Part shown: positions 35,719-45,178 of the stretch, piece after piece
How positions within the stretch are numbered: the first letter of the stretch is position 1
Layout of the letters: the number at the start of each line of letters is the position of its first letter
NCBI GenBank assembly: GCA_022181065.1
Contig: BQMY01000078.1
Location: 1 to 64,000 of the forward strand
Direction: 5' to 3'
DNA length: 64,000 nucleotides
Origin: Melioribacteraceae bacterium
Lineage (GTDB): Bacteria; Bacteroidota; Ignavibacteria; Ignavibacteriales; Melioribacteraceae
Made by a program: the position numbers and the translations under genes
The notes under the pieces: model-generated
What the model was told of the DNA's origin: nothing
Database searches by the model: none
Seen by the model: only the letters and a program-made list of their open reading frames with translations

Positions 35719-36918
35719 CTAAAGTTTGGCAAGTATTTCCTTTAGCGCGTCTTTGTGCGCAACAAAAAAGAGCACTTTAAGTTTTACGTAATCCTCGTTA
35801 TAGAAGAAGTATCCCGGATGTTTACCGTTAAATGCTCCCGACATCGAATCCTTGATCAAATACCATTTCTCACCATCAATTTCTTTTTTCGCAATCATGT
35901 GCACGAGGTGATCATCTGTCGTCATACCATTGTCGAATCGATAAAAACGGGCATCTTCGTTGACATACTCTGAAGGAATGTCATAGCCCGGAATTACACC
36001 AACATCATAGTCGCCGTTAAGACCCGATTCACCAACATCAGCGTCAAGGCAAAGTGAGTATCCATTTTCGAGGGCGTTATCAATTGTAGTAATGTAAGTA
36101 TCGAGCGGAACATTTATATAATCATCACCTTTCCACCAGTTATCGGGGACATCAAAATAAACTCGCTCAAAGTAAGGCTTATCCTTGAATGAAATAATAA
36201 TTTCATAATCGGCAGGATCAAGTTTAAGATAATCGGAAACAAAAGAAACGGGTGTATATTTTTTCCCTTCGAACTCAAATTCTGCGGGTGGTTCCCCGAT
36301 ATGATGATCAAGAATAGATTTTACGGTGGAGAGTACAAAATCAAGATTCCAGTTTCCTGATTCCTTAACTGAAGTCAGGAATTTATCTATTTCTTCAAAG
36401 AGTCCCTTATGATCATGGCAGGCTTTCCCGCCCATGCCATCATAGATAGCTTCGGGAACCGCGCCATAGTCACCCCAAATCTTTAAGACCGCGCCCGAGA
36501 GTGAGCCTTCGGCAATTCTGGAGTTTCCCCTTTCTTCCACGAAGCGTTTTGCTTTTTCAATATACTCGTAATAAACTGTGAAAAGTTCTGACAGTTTTAC
36601 TTTTACCCCACTTATCCTGTTAGCTTCTGATTCCAGAAATGAAGTTGTAGAAAATGACCAGCACATTCCGCTTCTTCCTTGTGAAAGGGGATCGTTATGC
36701 CAAACAGAGTTGAATACATCAGGTGATTCGGGGATATTATAATTTTCTAATTCGAGCAAAAACTTCTTTCTGGCTTTTACTTCAGCGTCATCACCATCAA
36801 GTTTTTTTACAATTTCCTCGTAAAACTTATTTTTCTGTTCAACAAGTTTTCCTTTATCCTTTTCCTGCGCAAAAAGTGATAAAGTAAAAATCATCAATAG
36901 AATAAAAACTTTTTTCAT
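35719..36918 (-). CDS. Exported C1-family (bleomycin hydrolase-like) cysteine peptidase
   Basis: A 399-residue protein with a signal peptide (ending LSLFAQ). The papain-like catalytic site is QGRSGMCWSFSTTSFLE (Cys86) with its oxyanion Gln. The catalytic His probably lies in TTDDHLVHMIAKK. The usual Asn of the C1B motif ENSWG appears replaced by Asp in YLIKDSMSG. Length and order resemble aminopeptidase C/bleomycin hydrolase (peptidase C1B), but here exported. It lies 90 bp downstream of crtW on the same strand, and could be read through from the carotenoid operon or be independent. Confidence 0.85.
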   Translation of the reverse strand: MKKVFILLMIFTLSLFAQEKDKGKLVEQKNKFYEEIVKKLDGDDAEVKARKKFLLELENYNIPESPDVFNSVWHNDPLSQGRSGMCWSFSTTSFLESEANRISGVKVKLSELFTVYYEYIEKAKRFVEERGNSRIAEGSLSGAVLKIWGDYGAVPEAIYDGMGGKACHDHKGLFEEIDKFLTSVKESGNWNLDFVLSTVKSILDHHIGEPPAEFEFEGKKYTPVSFVSDYLKLDPADYEIIISFKDKPYFERVYFDVPDNWWKGDDYINVPLDTYITTIDNALENGYSLCLDADVGESGLNGDYDVGVIPGYDIPSEYVNEDARFYRFDNGMTTDDHLVHMIAKKEIDGEKWYLIKDSMSGAFNGKHPGYFFYNEDYVKLKVLFFVAHKDALKEILAKL

Positions 36919-37007
36919 ACGGTTGCCTTGGTCGATGAATGAAAATAATACGCTAAAATAGCAAAATATTTTTTCGTTTTCATCATTCGTGGCAATATGA
37001 AAGAGGA

Positions 37008-37697
37008 TTATTTCCCGAAGAGTTCTTCTTTAACCGAATAGAGTTTCCACCAGGGTTTATGAGGAGCGTGATGATGTTCGAAATGATATCCGAAAAAGTA
37101 ACAACTAAGCATCGCCAGAAGATGATTTTTTTTCTGGGTGCGTGCCTTGTGAGGTTCCATATCATGATCATGCGGTTTACGGTGAGGGAGATACGTTCCA
37201 AAATAAAATAGTTGAAATGTGCCAAGAAATGCCGGGATTATCCAAAAGAGCCAAAGATTCAGTTCACTCACATAAAGATTCATTAAATTGTAAGCGACTG
37301 CCATAATTATCAACTGAGAGATAGTAGTGTACCTGAGTAAAAATGAACCCCACCAGAGAAAAAAATTCTGCGAGGGTATATAGAAATCAGGGTCCTGCGC
37401 GGTACCGGGATGTTTGTGATGTTTAAAGTGATTTACTTTCAATCGTTTATAACTCATTCCCGCGAAAAGAAGTGAGGCTACTGAACCAATTGTTTTATTT
37501 ATCATCTTTTTGCCCGGCGCAACTACTCCGTGCATAGCGTCGTGTGCGGTAATAAATAGCCCCGTGTATAGATAACCCTGGAAAAGTATGTGAAAGTATA
37601 ACCATGGGGAAGCAAAATCGGGTGTTACGTATCCCAGAATATACACAAGGTGTGAACCCCATGCAGCGATTATGATCAAAGCTATTATTGTACCCAT
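37008..37697 (-). CDS. crtW: Beta-carotene ketolase CrtW
   Basis: It introduces the 4-keto group on a beta-ionone ring, using iron, oxygen and ferredoxin-type electrons. The membrane di-iron histidine motifs are all present: TAHDAMHG, HFKHHKHPGT followed by DPDF, FGTYLPHR and HFEHHHAPHKPWW. Length (229 residues) and the four membrane segments fit bacterial CrtW. It is the last gene of the carotenoid operon, 1 bp after cruF. Because the other end of the carotenoid is predicted to be hydrated and glycosylated, the likely substrate is a monocyclic carotenoid. Confidence 0.92.
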   Translation of the reverse strand: MGTIIALIIIAAWGSHLVYILGYVTPDFASPWLYFHILFQGYLYTGLFITAHDAMHGVVAPGKKMINKTIGSVASLLFAGMSYKRLKVNHFKHHKHPGTAQDPDFYIPSQNFFLWWGSFLLRYTTISQLIIMAVAYNLMNLYVSELNLWLFWIIPAFLGTFQLFYFGTYLPHRKPHDHDMEPHKARTQKKNHLLAMLSCYFFGYHFEHHHAPHKPWWKLYSVKEELFGK

Positions 37698-37698
37698 G

Positions 37699-38340
37699 TT
37701 ATAAAGTAAAGTTTAGTATTGCAAAAAATATAGTCTGAATTAAAAAATATTGTAACGCGATTTTTGTAGTTATCACAAGTTTCATCTTCTCAGCCGTAAA
37801 TCCGAAGATGACGGCAAGAACAAACCACGCGACAAAATTTTGAATTGGGATATAACCGCCTTCCCAATTCCAATAACCAAGATTTATAGCAACAGGTTCA
37901 AGAATTACATCAAACGCAACAGCGAGTAACCCGGTAAAAAGAACTTTGGAGCCGGTGGAATTGAATATTTTCCCGGATAAGGAGTATGCCCCGGCAATGA
38001 CAAATACCCAGTTAAGTCCGATTATAAGCGGGGTATCGAAAACTTTCAAACCAAGTACGTTACCATAATCATAACTGCCGAAAACCAGACCGGTTTTTAC
38101 CCCTATAATTTCAACAAGGAGAGTAAACAAGTAAGTTATTATATACCAGAGAAAAAACTTTTTACCGGCATCACCCAAAAGCAGATAAAAGACAACTCCA
38201 CCTGTGAGAACGAGTGTAAATGGTGTAAGTGTTTTCATTAGTGGAAGAGTCAATTGTATAGAATGCCCAACTACCCCTACGGTGTACATGATGATCAAAA
38301 ATGGTAAGCTATATTTCTCTATATTTTTCTTGATTTCCAT
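37699..38340 (-). CDS. cruF: CruF-like carotenoid 1',2'-hydratase
   Basis: A 213-residue integral membrane protein with about seven helices, of the DUF422 carotenoid hydratase family. Signature pieces are TLLVEIIGVKTGLVFGSYDYG, split here across 2 helices, LNWVFVIAGAY, DVILEPVA and the W-x-W segment GYWNWEGGYIPIQNF. CruF adds water to the psi end of gamma-carotene-type molecules, creating the 1'-hydroxyl that is then glycosylated. The gene overlaps the glycosyltransferase gene by 22 bp, consistent with consecutive steps. Confidence 0.85.
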   Translation of the reverse strand: MEIKKNIEKYSLPFLIIMYTVGVVGHSIQLTLPLMKTLTPFTLVLTGGVVFYLLLGDAGKKFFLWYIITYLFTLLVEIIGVKTGLVFGSYDYGNVLGLKVFDTPLIIGLNWVFVIAGAYSLSGKIFNSTGSKVLFTGLLAVAFDVILEPVAINLGYWNWEGGYIPIQNFVAWFVLAVIFGFTAEKMKLVITTKIALQYFLIQTIFFAILNFTL

Positions 38341-39428
38341 TCGATCTTCCCGGTGAGGTTATTTTTAACAGAGACAATCCCGACATAAAAAAGGATTAAC
38401 ATTTGAAACGGGTGGAGCAGTAAATTTTGCAAGATATTCTGTCTGCTTGAGATGCTGATAAAAATTCGTTGCAGCAAAATTATCCCGGCAATTATATCAA
38501 ACCCCTTGTATGGCAATAAAAGAATCGGTAAAAAGAATAAAGTCAAAAATAATATTAAAGTCATGATAAAAATTGGTGCTGAAATACCAAATCCCGGAAA
38601 GAAATTTTTCGAAAATCCTTTAACTGCCGAGTTGAAACCGTCATACATACCGCACGAAACAGCATCCCCGCCAAGTGTTGTCGAGATTTTATAGCCGGTA
38701 GATTTCAGCTTCTTTGCGAAAGCCATGTCTTCCAATACTTCCTTCTTTACGGCTTCATGCCCTCCAATTTTTTTGTAGATATCTTTTGATATCATTATAA
38801 ATTGACCATTTGCAGCGGCAAATTTCGGATTACTACTCTTCCTGACCATAATCAGAGGAAGGAACGCAAGCAAAATCCAGTTCATCATTGGCACGACAAA
38901 ACGCTGACCAAAACCGGTGAAATGTTGAGTAGGAAATGAACTCAGCATATCAAGTTCTTCTTCACGGAACATATTAACTGCATATGATAGAGCGTGCTTT
39001 GCAAGAGATACATCGGCATCAATAAAAAGTAGTAGCTCACCTTTCGCGGCTTTACTGAGTTGTTCACATGCAAAATTTTTACCGAGCCAGTCTTCGGGCA
39101 ATGGCTTCCCTTTAATAACTTTGAAGTTACTGTTATAAACAGCAAAGTCATCAAGTATTTCCGCCGTTTTGTCTGTAGAGTTATCATCAAGGACAATAAC
39201 CTCAAAATTTGTGTATGACTGCTGAAGAGCTGACCAAACGCTGTTGTAAATGTTAGCCTCTTCGTTCCTCGCCGGGATTAGTACAGAGACAAAGGGTGTG
39301 TCTTCTGTTGCTGTGAAAATATTTCTCAACACCGGTGCGGCAATCAGATTGAGCAATGAAACAATCAATACGATAATATTCGGAATAAGGATTGCCCAAA
39401 ATAATATTTCAACAAAAGTTATGTTCAA
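38319..39428 (-). CDS. Carotenoid glycosyltransferase (GT2, CruC/CrtQ-like)
   Basis: A 369-residue GT2 enzyme with an N-terminal membrane helix, nucleotide-sugar site VSVLIPARNEE and DDNSTD, metal motif LLFIDADV, the acceptor-side base region VLEDMAFAKKL, and two or three C-terminal helices. This layout matches CruC/CrtQ-type enzymes that place glucose on carotenoid hydroxyl or carboxyl groups. In this operon the acceptor is presumably the 1'-hydroxyl made by CruF. It overlaps the acyltransferase gene by 4 bp, which would act on the sugar next. Confidence 0.85.
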   Translation of the reverse strand: MNITFVEILFWAILIPNIIVLIVSLLNLIAAPVLRNIFTATEDTPFVSVLIPARNEEANIYNSVWSALQQSYTNFEVIVLDDNSTDKTAEILDDFAVYNSNFKVIKGKPLPEDWLGKNFACEQLSKAAKGELLLFIDADVSLAKHALSYAVNMFREEELDMLSSFPTQHFTGFGQRFVVPMMNWILLAFLPLIMVRKSSNPKFAAANGQFIMISKDIYKKIGGHEAVKKEVLEDMAFAKKLKSTGYKISTTLGGDAVSCGMYDGFNSAVKGFSKNFFPGFGISAPIFIMTLILFLTLFFLPILLLPYKGFDIIAGIILLQRIFISISSRQNILQNLLLHPFQMLILFYVGIVSVKNNLTGKIEWKSRKI

Positions 39429-40075
39429 AGTAAATTTTTTCCCGATTCCTTTTTGTCAAAAATATGATTGTTAAGCGAATCGCGGGTTTTAATAAACTCC
39501 TCCTCAAATAAAGCAAAATCCCTGAGAACATCCACGGCAGGAAGAATGGAACCGTAGCGTACATAAATTGATGGAAATTTTTTGTTTTCATGCTGTATCT
39601 TAAACGCGACCGGCAAGACCATTGTGTTAGTCGTTTTGATAAAAAGTTGAATCCCTTTTTTGATAGAGAGCTTTGGTTTTTCAAACGGCTCTATTTCGCC
39701 CTGGGGATAAACAACACAATAATTCAGGGAGTTTTTCAATACTTCTCTTGTATATAAAATCGTTTCTTTAGTGGAAGCGGAATTTTCCTGGTCAATTGAA
39801 AAAGCACCAACTTTTGAGAAAAAATTTACTTTTTTAAGCTCCTTTTCAAGCATCATTAGATGAATTGTTTTGTTAACTCTTTTGGTTAGAAGTTTTTCAA
39901 TAATAAAACCGTCCCACCAGCTAATGTGATTTGGGGTTACAAGTAGTGATTGATTTTCGGGAATATCGGGTAATTGATTTGTCTCAAACATTCCGGTGAA
40001 GTTTTTTCGCATCTGGCGATAAATATATGCCTCGTATAACGCCCGAGCCCATTTTTTATGGTTAGCTTTAATCAT
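39425..40075 (-). CDS. PlsC-type acyltransferase, probably carotenoid glycoside acyltransferase
   Basis: A 216-residue protein of the lysophospholipid acyltransferase fold: catalytic H(x4)D in NHISWWDG, the acceptor-region motif YPQGEIEPFEKP (the FPEGT-type block), and KGIQLFIK. General phospholipid acylation is possible, but its place between crtD-like and glycosyltransferase genes, with 4-bp overlaps on both sides, suggests acylation of the sugar on the carotenoid, as proposed for CruD of green sulfur bacteria. Confidence 0.82.
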   Translation of the reverse strand: MIKANHKKWARALYEAYIYRQMRKNFTGMFETNQLPDIPENQSLLVTPNHISWWDGFIIEKLLTKRVNKTIHLMMLEKELKKVNFFSKVGAFSIDQENSASTKETILYTREVLKNSLNYCVVYPQGEIEPFEKPKLSIKKGIQLFIKTTNTMVLPVAFKIQHENKKFPSIYVRYGSILPAVDVLRDFALFEEEFIKTRDSLNNHIFDKKESGKNLL

Positions 40076-41580
40076 AAAAACGACTCATGCTTTTTCATCT
40101 GGTCTATCGCGATTTTACCGCTGAGGATAACAAGAGGGATACCTCCTCCGGGATGCGCGGAGCCGCCCACAAAATATAATCCCCGATAAAAATTTGAGCG
40201 ATTTTGCTGACGCATGAAGGCTGCCATTCTGTTGTTTGAAGAAATTCCGTAAAGGCTTCCTCCGCGGCTGCCGGTTAGCTGCTCGATCATAGGTGGAGTT
40301 AAAATTCTCTCGAACCTAATATATTCCGAAATGTCGAACCCAAGTGTTTCCGAAATTTTTGAAAGAATTACTCTTCTGGATTTATCAATCTCTTCCGTCC
40401 AGTTTTGCCCGTTATCATATGGAGCGTTTATCATTACGAACCAGTTCTCGGAGTTTTCCGGTGCGTCGTCAGCATTTATTTTTGAGGAGATATATAGATA
40501 TACCGTAGGATCATCCGGACAAACTTTATCCTGGAAGAGTTGTTGAAATTCATGCTGATAATCCCGGGAAAAAAGTATGTTATGAGTTTCGAGCTTAGGA
40601 TATGTACCTTCCACACCAAAATAAAAAACCATTGCTGAAGATGATGGTTCCATTTTGTTGTATCGCCTTGCTGGTCGGGAGTCTTCATCCTGAAGTAAAA
40701 ATTTATATGTATTGTTCACATCCATATTGGAGATGACAATATCATATACTTCCTCTATTTCTTCACCCGACGCGGTTTTTCTAATAATTCCACGCACCTT
40801 GTTGTCAAGGGTGAGGATCCTCTCAATTTTGGAGTTGAAATGTACGTTAACACCCATATCGATATTGAGCTGCAGCAAAGCCTGAGCTATTTTGAAAATC
40901 CCCCCTTTTACGGTGTAGCCACCCATATTGTATTCGACATGTTGAATGATATTCAGGGTTGCCGGAGCTTCATATGGATTTGATCCGTTGTACGTAGCAT
41001 ATCTGTCAAACAACTGAATGTTTTTTCCATCCCGGAAAAATGAACTGTTAGCTTTGTGCATCGAGCGAAACGAATCAATTTTTTGTACCTGAAGCAATGT
41101 GGATAAACCTTGTTTGCTTAAGAAAGTATCAAAGTTCAGGAAACTTTTTTGAAGGAATAGTTCTGCAGTCAGGTCGTAGATTTTTTCGGAATATTTCAGA
41201 TAATTTTGAACGGTCTCATAGGAATCAGATGTATTCTCAGCGATTTCCCGCGCGAATTTATCAGTATCGTTGTACGCGTTAATTATTGTTCCATCGGGAT
41301 AGAAATATTTGCAGAGGTTTTCGAGTGGAATAAGCTCAATGTAATCTTGTAAGTTTTTTCCGAGATCAGCGAAAAGTTCTTCCAGCACGAACGGCATAGT
41401 AAGTAATGACGGACCTGTATCAAACCGGAATCCTTCGTGTCTGATCTCATTGGCTTTCCCGCCGGGATTGCCGGATTGTTCAAATATGTGGACTTCAGCA
41501 CCGGTAGCAGATGCTCGTGCAGCCGCCGCAAGACCTCCGAGTCCGGCACCAATAACCGCTATTTTTTTCTTTTTTGCCAT
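40072..41580 (-). CDS. crtD: CrtD-like carotenoid desaturase (CrtI family)
   Basis: A 502-residue FAD enzyme. The dinucleotide motif is VIGAGLGGLAAAARASATGA, and the CrtI-family tail contains GGSAHPGGGIPLVILSGK. The family covers phytoene desaturation and 3,4-desaturation of hydroxylated carotenoids. Position between the lycopene cyclase and the sugar-modifying genes suggests it makes the 3',4' double bond of a 1'-hydroxy end group (CrtD role); a second CrtI further upstream would handle phytoene. The assignment between CrtI and CrtD is inferred from context. The start overlaps the cyclase gene by 22 bp. Confidence 0.8.
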   Translation of the reverse strand: MAKKKKIAVIGAGLGGLAAAARASATGAEVHIFEQSGNPGGKANEIRHEGFRFDTGPSLLTMPFVLEELFADLGKNLQDYIELIPLENLCKYFYPDGTIINAYNDTDKFAREIAENTSDSYETVQNYLKYSEKIYDLTAELFLQKSFLNFDTFLSKQGLSTLLQVQKIDSFRSMHKANSSFFRDGKNIQLFDRYATYNGSNPYEAPATLNIIQHVEYNMGGYTVKGGIFKIAQALLQLNIDMGVNVHFNSKIERILTLDNKVRGIIRKTASGEEIEEVYDIVISNMDVNNTYKFLLQDEDSRPARRYNKMEPSSSAMVFYFGVEGTYPKLETHNILFSRDYQHEFQQLFQDKVCPDDPTVYLYISSKINADDAPENSENWFVMINAPYDNGQNWTEEIDKSRRVILSKISETLGFDISEYIRFERILTPPMIEQLTGSRGGSLYGISSNNRMAAFMRQQNRSNFYRGLYFVGGSAHPGGGIPLVILSGKIAIDQMKKHESFL

Positions 41581-42242
41581 AATTCACCGGTGAATATATA
41601 CACCAACAAATATAAAGATAACATAGAAAAGGAGTAGAAAAAATCTTCGAGCGGAATTGTTGTGAGCCTGATACCCCAGATAGCGTCGGGGTTGTAAGTT
41701 ACGATTGGTCGGGATGTTAGGATGTAGTTTACTGCTACAAATGGTAAAAAGCTGGATACTATGAAGATCCAGTAGCGCATTGATTTTAGAAGTGCTGGAA
41801 AAGTATTGGCGGCAACTATAAAAAACAATCCCATTGTCAACAGAACTGTAAAAGTGTAGTTCTGATCATAAAAGAGTGCGGCAAGTATAAAAAATAGAAT
41901 TCCGATTAAATTGAATATCCAATCCTGAACTGAAAATTGACGTTCCGGCAGATAAAGTTTAATTGTTTCATATAAAAAGAGGCACGCGTAGGGAATAGTA
42001 ATAAAAAAGAGAAATTCTTCCAGTGGAAGATTATAAACGTATATACCATTGAGGTACTCGGGATTAAAACCCCAGTCGGTTCTTTTAGTGGCTATTACAT
42101 CCCAAACTAAATAGTATAGACCCACGGTAAAAAAAGACGCGAGAAAAAAAGGTGCTTTTTTGTAGAATTTAATTTTACTCTCGAATGAAAGCAAAAGAGG
42201 CATTACAATCACAAGTATGTTTATCAGGAGGTATAGACTCAT
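41559..42242 (-). CDS. crtYcd: Lycopene cyclase, fused CrtYc-CrtYd type
   Basis: A 227-residue membrane protein with six or seven helices made of two related halves. Each half ends in the cyclase signature: YNLPLEEFLFF in the first and TTIPLEDFFYS in the second. The two copies correspond to the separate CrtYc and CrtYd subunits of actinobacteria and to archaeal fused cyclases. It converts one or both psi ends of lycopene to beta rings. Given CruF in the same operon, one ring is the likely outcome. The start overlaps the preceding small gene by 4 bp. Confidence 0.93.
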   Translation of the reverse strand: MSLYLLINILVIVMPLLLSFESKIKFYKKAPFFLASFFTVGLYYLVWDVIATKRTDWGFNPEYLNGIYVYNLPLEEFLFFITIPYACLFLYETIKLYLPERQFSVQDWIFNLIGILFFILAALFYDQNYTFTVLLTMGLFFIVAANTFPALLKSMRYWIFIVSSFLPFVAVNYILTSRPIVTYNPDAIWGIRLTTIPLEDFFYSFSMLSLYLLVYIFTGELWQKRKK

Positions 42243-42796
42243 TTTTCTAAAGTAAGGAGAATGTTTGTATTAAGGAGATTGATTTTTTCATGTGACAGGC
42301 GTTCACTCTCAATCAGAAAATTTGTGATCCCTAAAACCAATTCAGATGGTATATTGTCATAACTGCCATCCAGAAGCAATGAAACTATCATATCTTTATC
42401 GGCATTTTTTTCTTCGTTCCAGCCAAGAAAATCAGGTACATAATGCAAGATAGAAAAACGTATAAACCGAATTTCGAGATTTTCGGGGGAGTTTGTCACT
42501 GCCTTATCAAGCAGACGCATTGAGTCTTTCAGGTAAGTGAGTTTTGAAAAGGGCCAGAAAGCGTGTTTCGATTTTACGGCAAAGAGAGCTCCTTCGTAAG
42601 CAGTAATTATATTTGATTCACCATACTCTTTTGACAGAGTATTGAGATGCTCTTCAAAAATAGAAACAGAATCTTCATTTTCAACGGCGCTATAATACTT
42701 CAAACGCAAAGTTTCAAGTAACTCTGCGTTTGTAATATTCTCACCCGCAAAAAGTGAGGAGTAAAATATCAATATCAAAATTATAGTTTTAATCAT
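42239..42796 (-). CDS. Exported protein of unknown function in carotenoid operon
   Basis: A 185-residue protein with a signal peptide (MIKTIILILIFYSSLFAG). The mature part is helical, with a TPR-like spacing (NAELLETLRLKYY, EYGESNIITAYEGALFAVK, DKAVTNSPENLEIRFIRF). I do not recognise a family. It overlaps crtB and crtYcd by 4 bp each, so it is firmly inside the operon although it cannot be a carotenoid enzyme by any visible motif. A periplasmic scaffold or carotenoid/lipid handling role is conceivable but unproven. Confidence 0.75.
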   Translation of the reverse strand: MIKTIILILIFYSSLFAGENITNAELLETLRLKYYSAVENEDSVSIFEEHLNTLSKEYGESNIITAYEGALFAVKSKHAFWPFSKLTYLKDSMRLLDKAVTNSPENLEIRFIRFSILHYVPDFLGWNEEKNADKDMIVSLLLDGSYDNIPSELVLGITNFLIESERLSHEKINLLNTNILLTLEK

Positions 42797-43638
42797 GTTA
42801 CCTTGAACAGTTTTACCTCAATTACAGATTTAATTAATAACAATACCTTTTTGATGTTAGAAATCCTCACACGTTTCTTGAGAAGTGTTCTTACATCTGT
42901 GCTTTTTATTTTTTTGAATAAAAAGAGATAGTATAAAAAGGCTGAATAAACCCCAAGTTTAGCTGCAATTGGTAACCTTTTTATACCTTCATAAGCCTGA
43001 TCAAATTCCTTCTGTACTTCGTTCTCGAGCAATTTTTTAGATTCGTTAGTTATACCTTCATTCGAATGTACATTCGGAAGGTATATTCTCCCGCGCTCGT
43101 CAATATCGGATTTTATATCGCGAAGGAAATTAACTTTCTGAAAGGCAGAGCCAAGCATCTTTGCCGAGTGTTCAAGTTCTTTGTATTTTTCCTTGTCACC
43201 ATTTACAAAAACATACAGACACATCAATCCGACAACTTCTGCAGAACCATAAATATATTCATCGTAGGCGCTTCTTGCGTAAGAAGCTTCTGTTAAATCG
43301 CGCTCCATACTGGAAAGAAACGCGTCGGTCAGATGCCATTCGATATTATATTGGTTCACCACTTTCTGGTATGCGTTTATTACAGGGTTTGTAGATAACC
43401 CGGTATTAATAGCACGGACAGTTTCTTCACGAAATTCTTTGAGTAAAACTTCTTTATCGTGTCCATGAAAAGTATCAACAATTTCATCGGCAAGGCGAAC
43501 GTAGCCATACACGGCATAAATTGGTCCCCGCAATTCGGGAGCGAATGCCTTTATTCCAAGGCTGAATGAAGTGCTGTACATGTTAGTAAGTAAAGCACTC
43601 ATTTTTTCGGACGCGTTATGATACAGATTTATACTCAT
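42793..43638 (-). CDS. crtB: Phytoene synthase
   Basis: It condenses two geranylgeranyl diphosphates to phytoene, the first committed step. Both Asp-rich magnesium/diphosphate sites are present: YVRLADEIVDTFHG and VNFLRDIKSDIDERGRIYLP. The entry motif SFSLGIKAF is also there. Length about 281 residues, typical of bacterial CrtB. A TTG two codons earlier extends the frame, but GAGAGG sits correctly for ATG 43638. The start overlaps the end of crtI by 23 bp. No GGPP synthase gene is found in this window. Confidence 0.95.
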   Translation of the reverse strand: MSINLYHNASEKMSALLTNMYSTSFSLGIKAFAPELRGPIYAVYGYVRLADEIVDTFHGHDKEVLLKEFREETVRAINTGLSTNPVINAYQKVVNQYNIEWHLTDAFLSSMERDLTEASYARSAYDEYIYGSAEVVGLMCLYVFVNGDKEKYKELEHSAKMLGSAFQKVNFLRDIKSDIDERGRIYLPNVHSNEGITNESKKLLENEVQKEFDQAYEGIKRLPIAAKLGVYSAFLYYLFLFKKIKSTDVRTLLKKRVRISNIKKVLLLIKSVIEVKLFKVT

Positions 43639-45097
43639 TTTCAATCCTCTCGGTTACTAATTTGGAACTTATTATTACCATTGGTAATCCTGTGCCGGGA
43701 GTGGTTGAAGCTCCCACATAATACAAGTTGTTAAATTTTTCGTCTTTGTTTTTAGGCCGGAAAGCACCTACCTGGTTGATATCGTGCGCAAGACCCAATC
43801 CCGAACCTTTGTAAAGATTAAGTGTCGATGCCCAATCATCCGGTGCCATAACAGTTTTTGTCACAATATTGCTGTTGATATCAAACCCCGTACGTTTCGA
43901 TAAATCTTCAATAATATTATTTGCAAGCTCGTCTTTATCGGACCAATCCTTTTTATACCGCAAGTCGGGCACAGGGCAAAGGATATAAATATTTTCGCAG
44001 CCTTCTGGCGCTACGTCGTCTTCACTTTTCGAAAGCACATTTACATAATAATATGGCTTTTGCGGACTAATAGATGACGTGAAAATAGTATCAGCATACC
44101 CGCGGAAGTTGCTTCCGAGGAAATAATTGTGGTGCATAAGATTATCAACTTTACCTTTCACTCCAAGGTAGATAGTGAATGGAGCGAGAGTCCAGTGCAT
44201 TTTGTCGAGCTTTTCTTCCGTAAATTTTGGTCTGTTCAGAATTTTACCCCGGAAAGATGCGGCATCGGAATTACTAATAAAAATATCAGCTTTCCAACGA
44301 TTTCCTTTATTATCAACTACTTCAGTAACGGAGCCATTCTGGTTATTGACTGAAACAATTTCAGTATTGTACTCTATCTTGACACCATATTTTTGAAGAA
44401 GCGTCATGATTTCTTCCACGAGTCTGTACATACCACCTTTTACTCGCCAGTAACCGTTGTGACGCATCTCGGTGTAACTTAACAACGAGTAAATTGCCGG
44501 AGTCTGGAAAGGTGTTGCACCAAGGAAAAAAGCTACAAGCGAGAAAATTATCCGTACTTCTTCGGAAGTGAATTTTTTCTCAACTTCACTCCACATTGTT
44601 TTCCACAAGTATGGAAGATGTTTTAATGGAACACGGCTTAGTTTAAGAACATACTCAAGCTTGTTGTTAAAGTTGGATTTTACAACTTTATCTTCGGTAT
44701 CATGGAAAAATTGACCGGCACGAGTGAGATATTCATCAGCTTTACGAGCCAAATCCGGTTCTACATCTGCAAATTCTTCAGCAAGTTTATCGAGGTTCTT
44801 GAAAATTTTTCGAGGTTTTTCCTTACCTTCAAAGAAAACCTGATAAATTGGATCGAGTTCTTCCAATTTGACCGGATTTTTTTCACCGATACTATTGAAA
44901 AGTTCTTCAAGCTCGAAAGTCATACTCATGAAAGAGGGGCCAAGATCAAATTTGAATCCATCTTTCTGCAAAATGTTTAATCTTCCACCCGGAGTGGAGT
45001 GTTTCTCAAGAATAGTAACATCATACCCTTTCTTTGAGAGTCGAAGAGCGGTAGATAATCCACCTAATCCCGAACCAATAATGATAACTTTTTTCAT
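43616..45097 (-). CDS. crtI: Phytoene desaturase
   Basis: A 493-residue FAD enzyme with dinucleotide fold VIIGSGLGGLSTALRLSKKG at the start and the CrtI bacterial signature near the C-terminus (NNLYYVGASTTPGTGLPMV). It pairs with crtB immediately downstream, the usual crtI-crtB arrangement. It should convert phytoene to lycopene. The operon holds two further CrtI-family members; this one is the best phytoene desaturase because of adjacency to crtB. It starts 81 bp after the upstream isomerase-like gene. Confidence 0.92.
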   Translation of the reverse strand: MKKVIIIGSGLGGLSTALRLSKKGYDVTILEKHSTPGGRLNILQKDGFKFDLGPSFMSMTFELEELFNSIGEKNPVKLEELDPIYQVFFEGKEKPRKIFKNLDKLAEEFADVEPDLARKADEYLTRAGQFFHDTEDKVVKSNFNNKLEYVLKLSRVPLKHLPYLWKTMWSEVEKKFTSEEVRIIFSLVAFFLGATPFQTPAIYSLLSYTEMRHNGYWRVKGGMYRLVEEIMTLLQKYGVKIEYNTEIVSVNNQNGSVTEVVDNKGNRWKADIFISNSDAASFRGKILNRPKFTEEKLDKMHWTLAPFTIYLGVKGKVDNLMHHNYFLGSNFRGYADTIFTSSISPQKPYYYVNVLSKSEDDVAPEGCENIYILCPVPDLRYKKDWSDKDELANNIIEDLSKRTGFDINSNIVTKTVMAPDDWASTLNLYKGSGLGLAHDINQVGAFRPKNKDEKFNNLYYVGASTTPGTGLPMVIISSKLVTERIENEYKSVS

Positions 45098-45178
45098 TGA
45101 CTTTAAATTTTCCTTAATTCCTTTTCTTGCAAAACTTCATTTTTTTGAATTCAGTTCCATATTGAATAAAAAATATTT

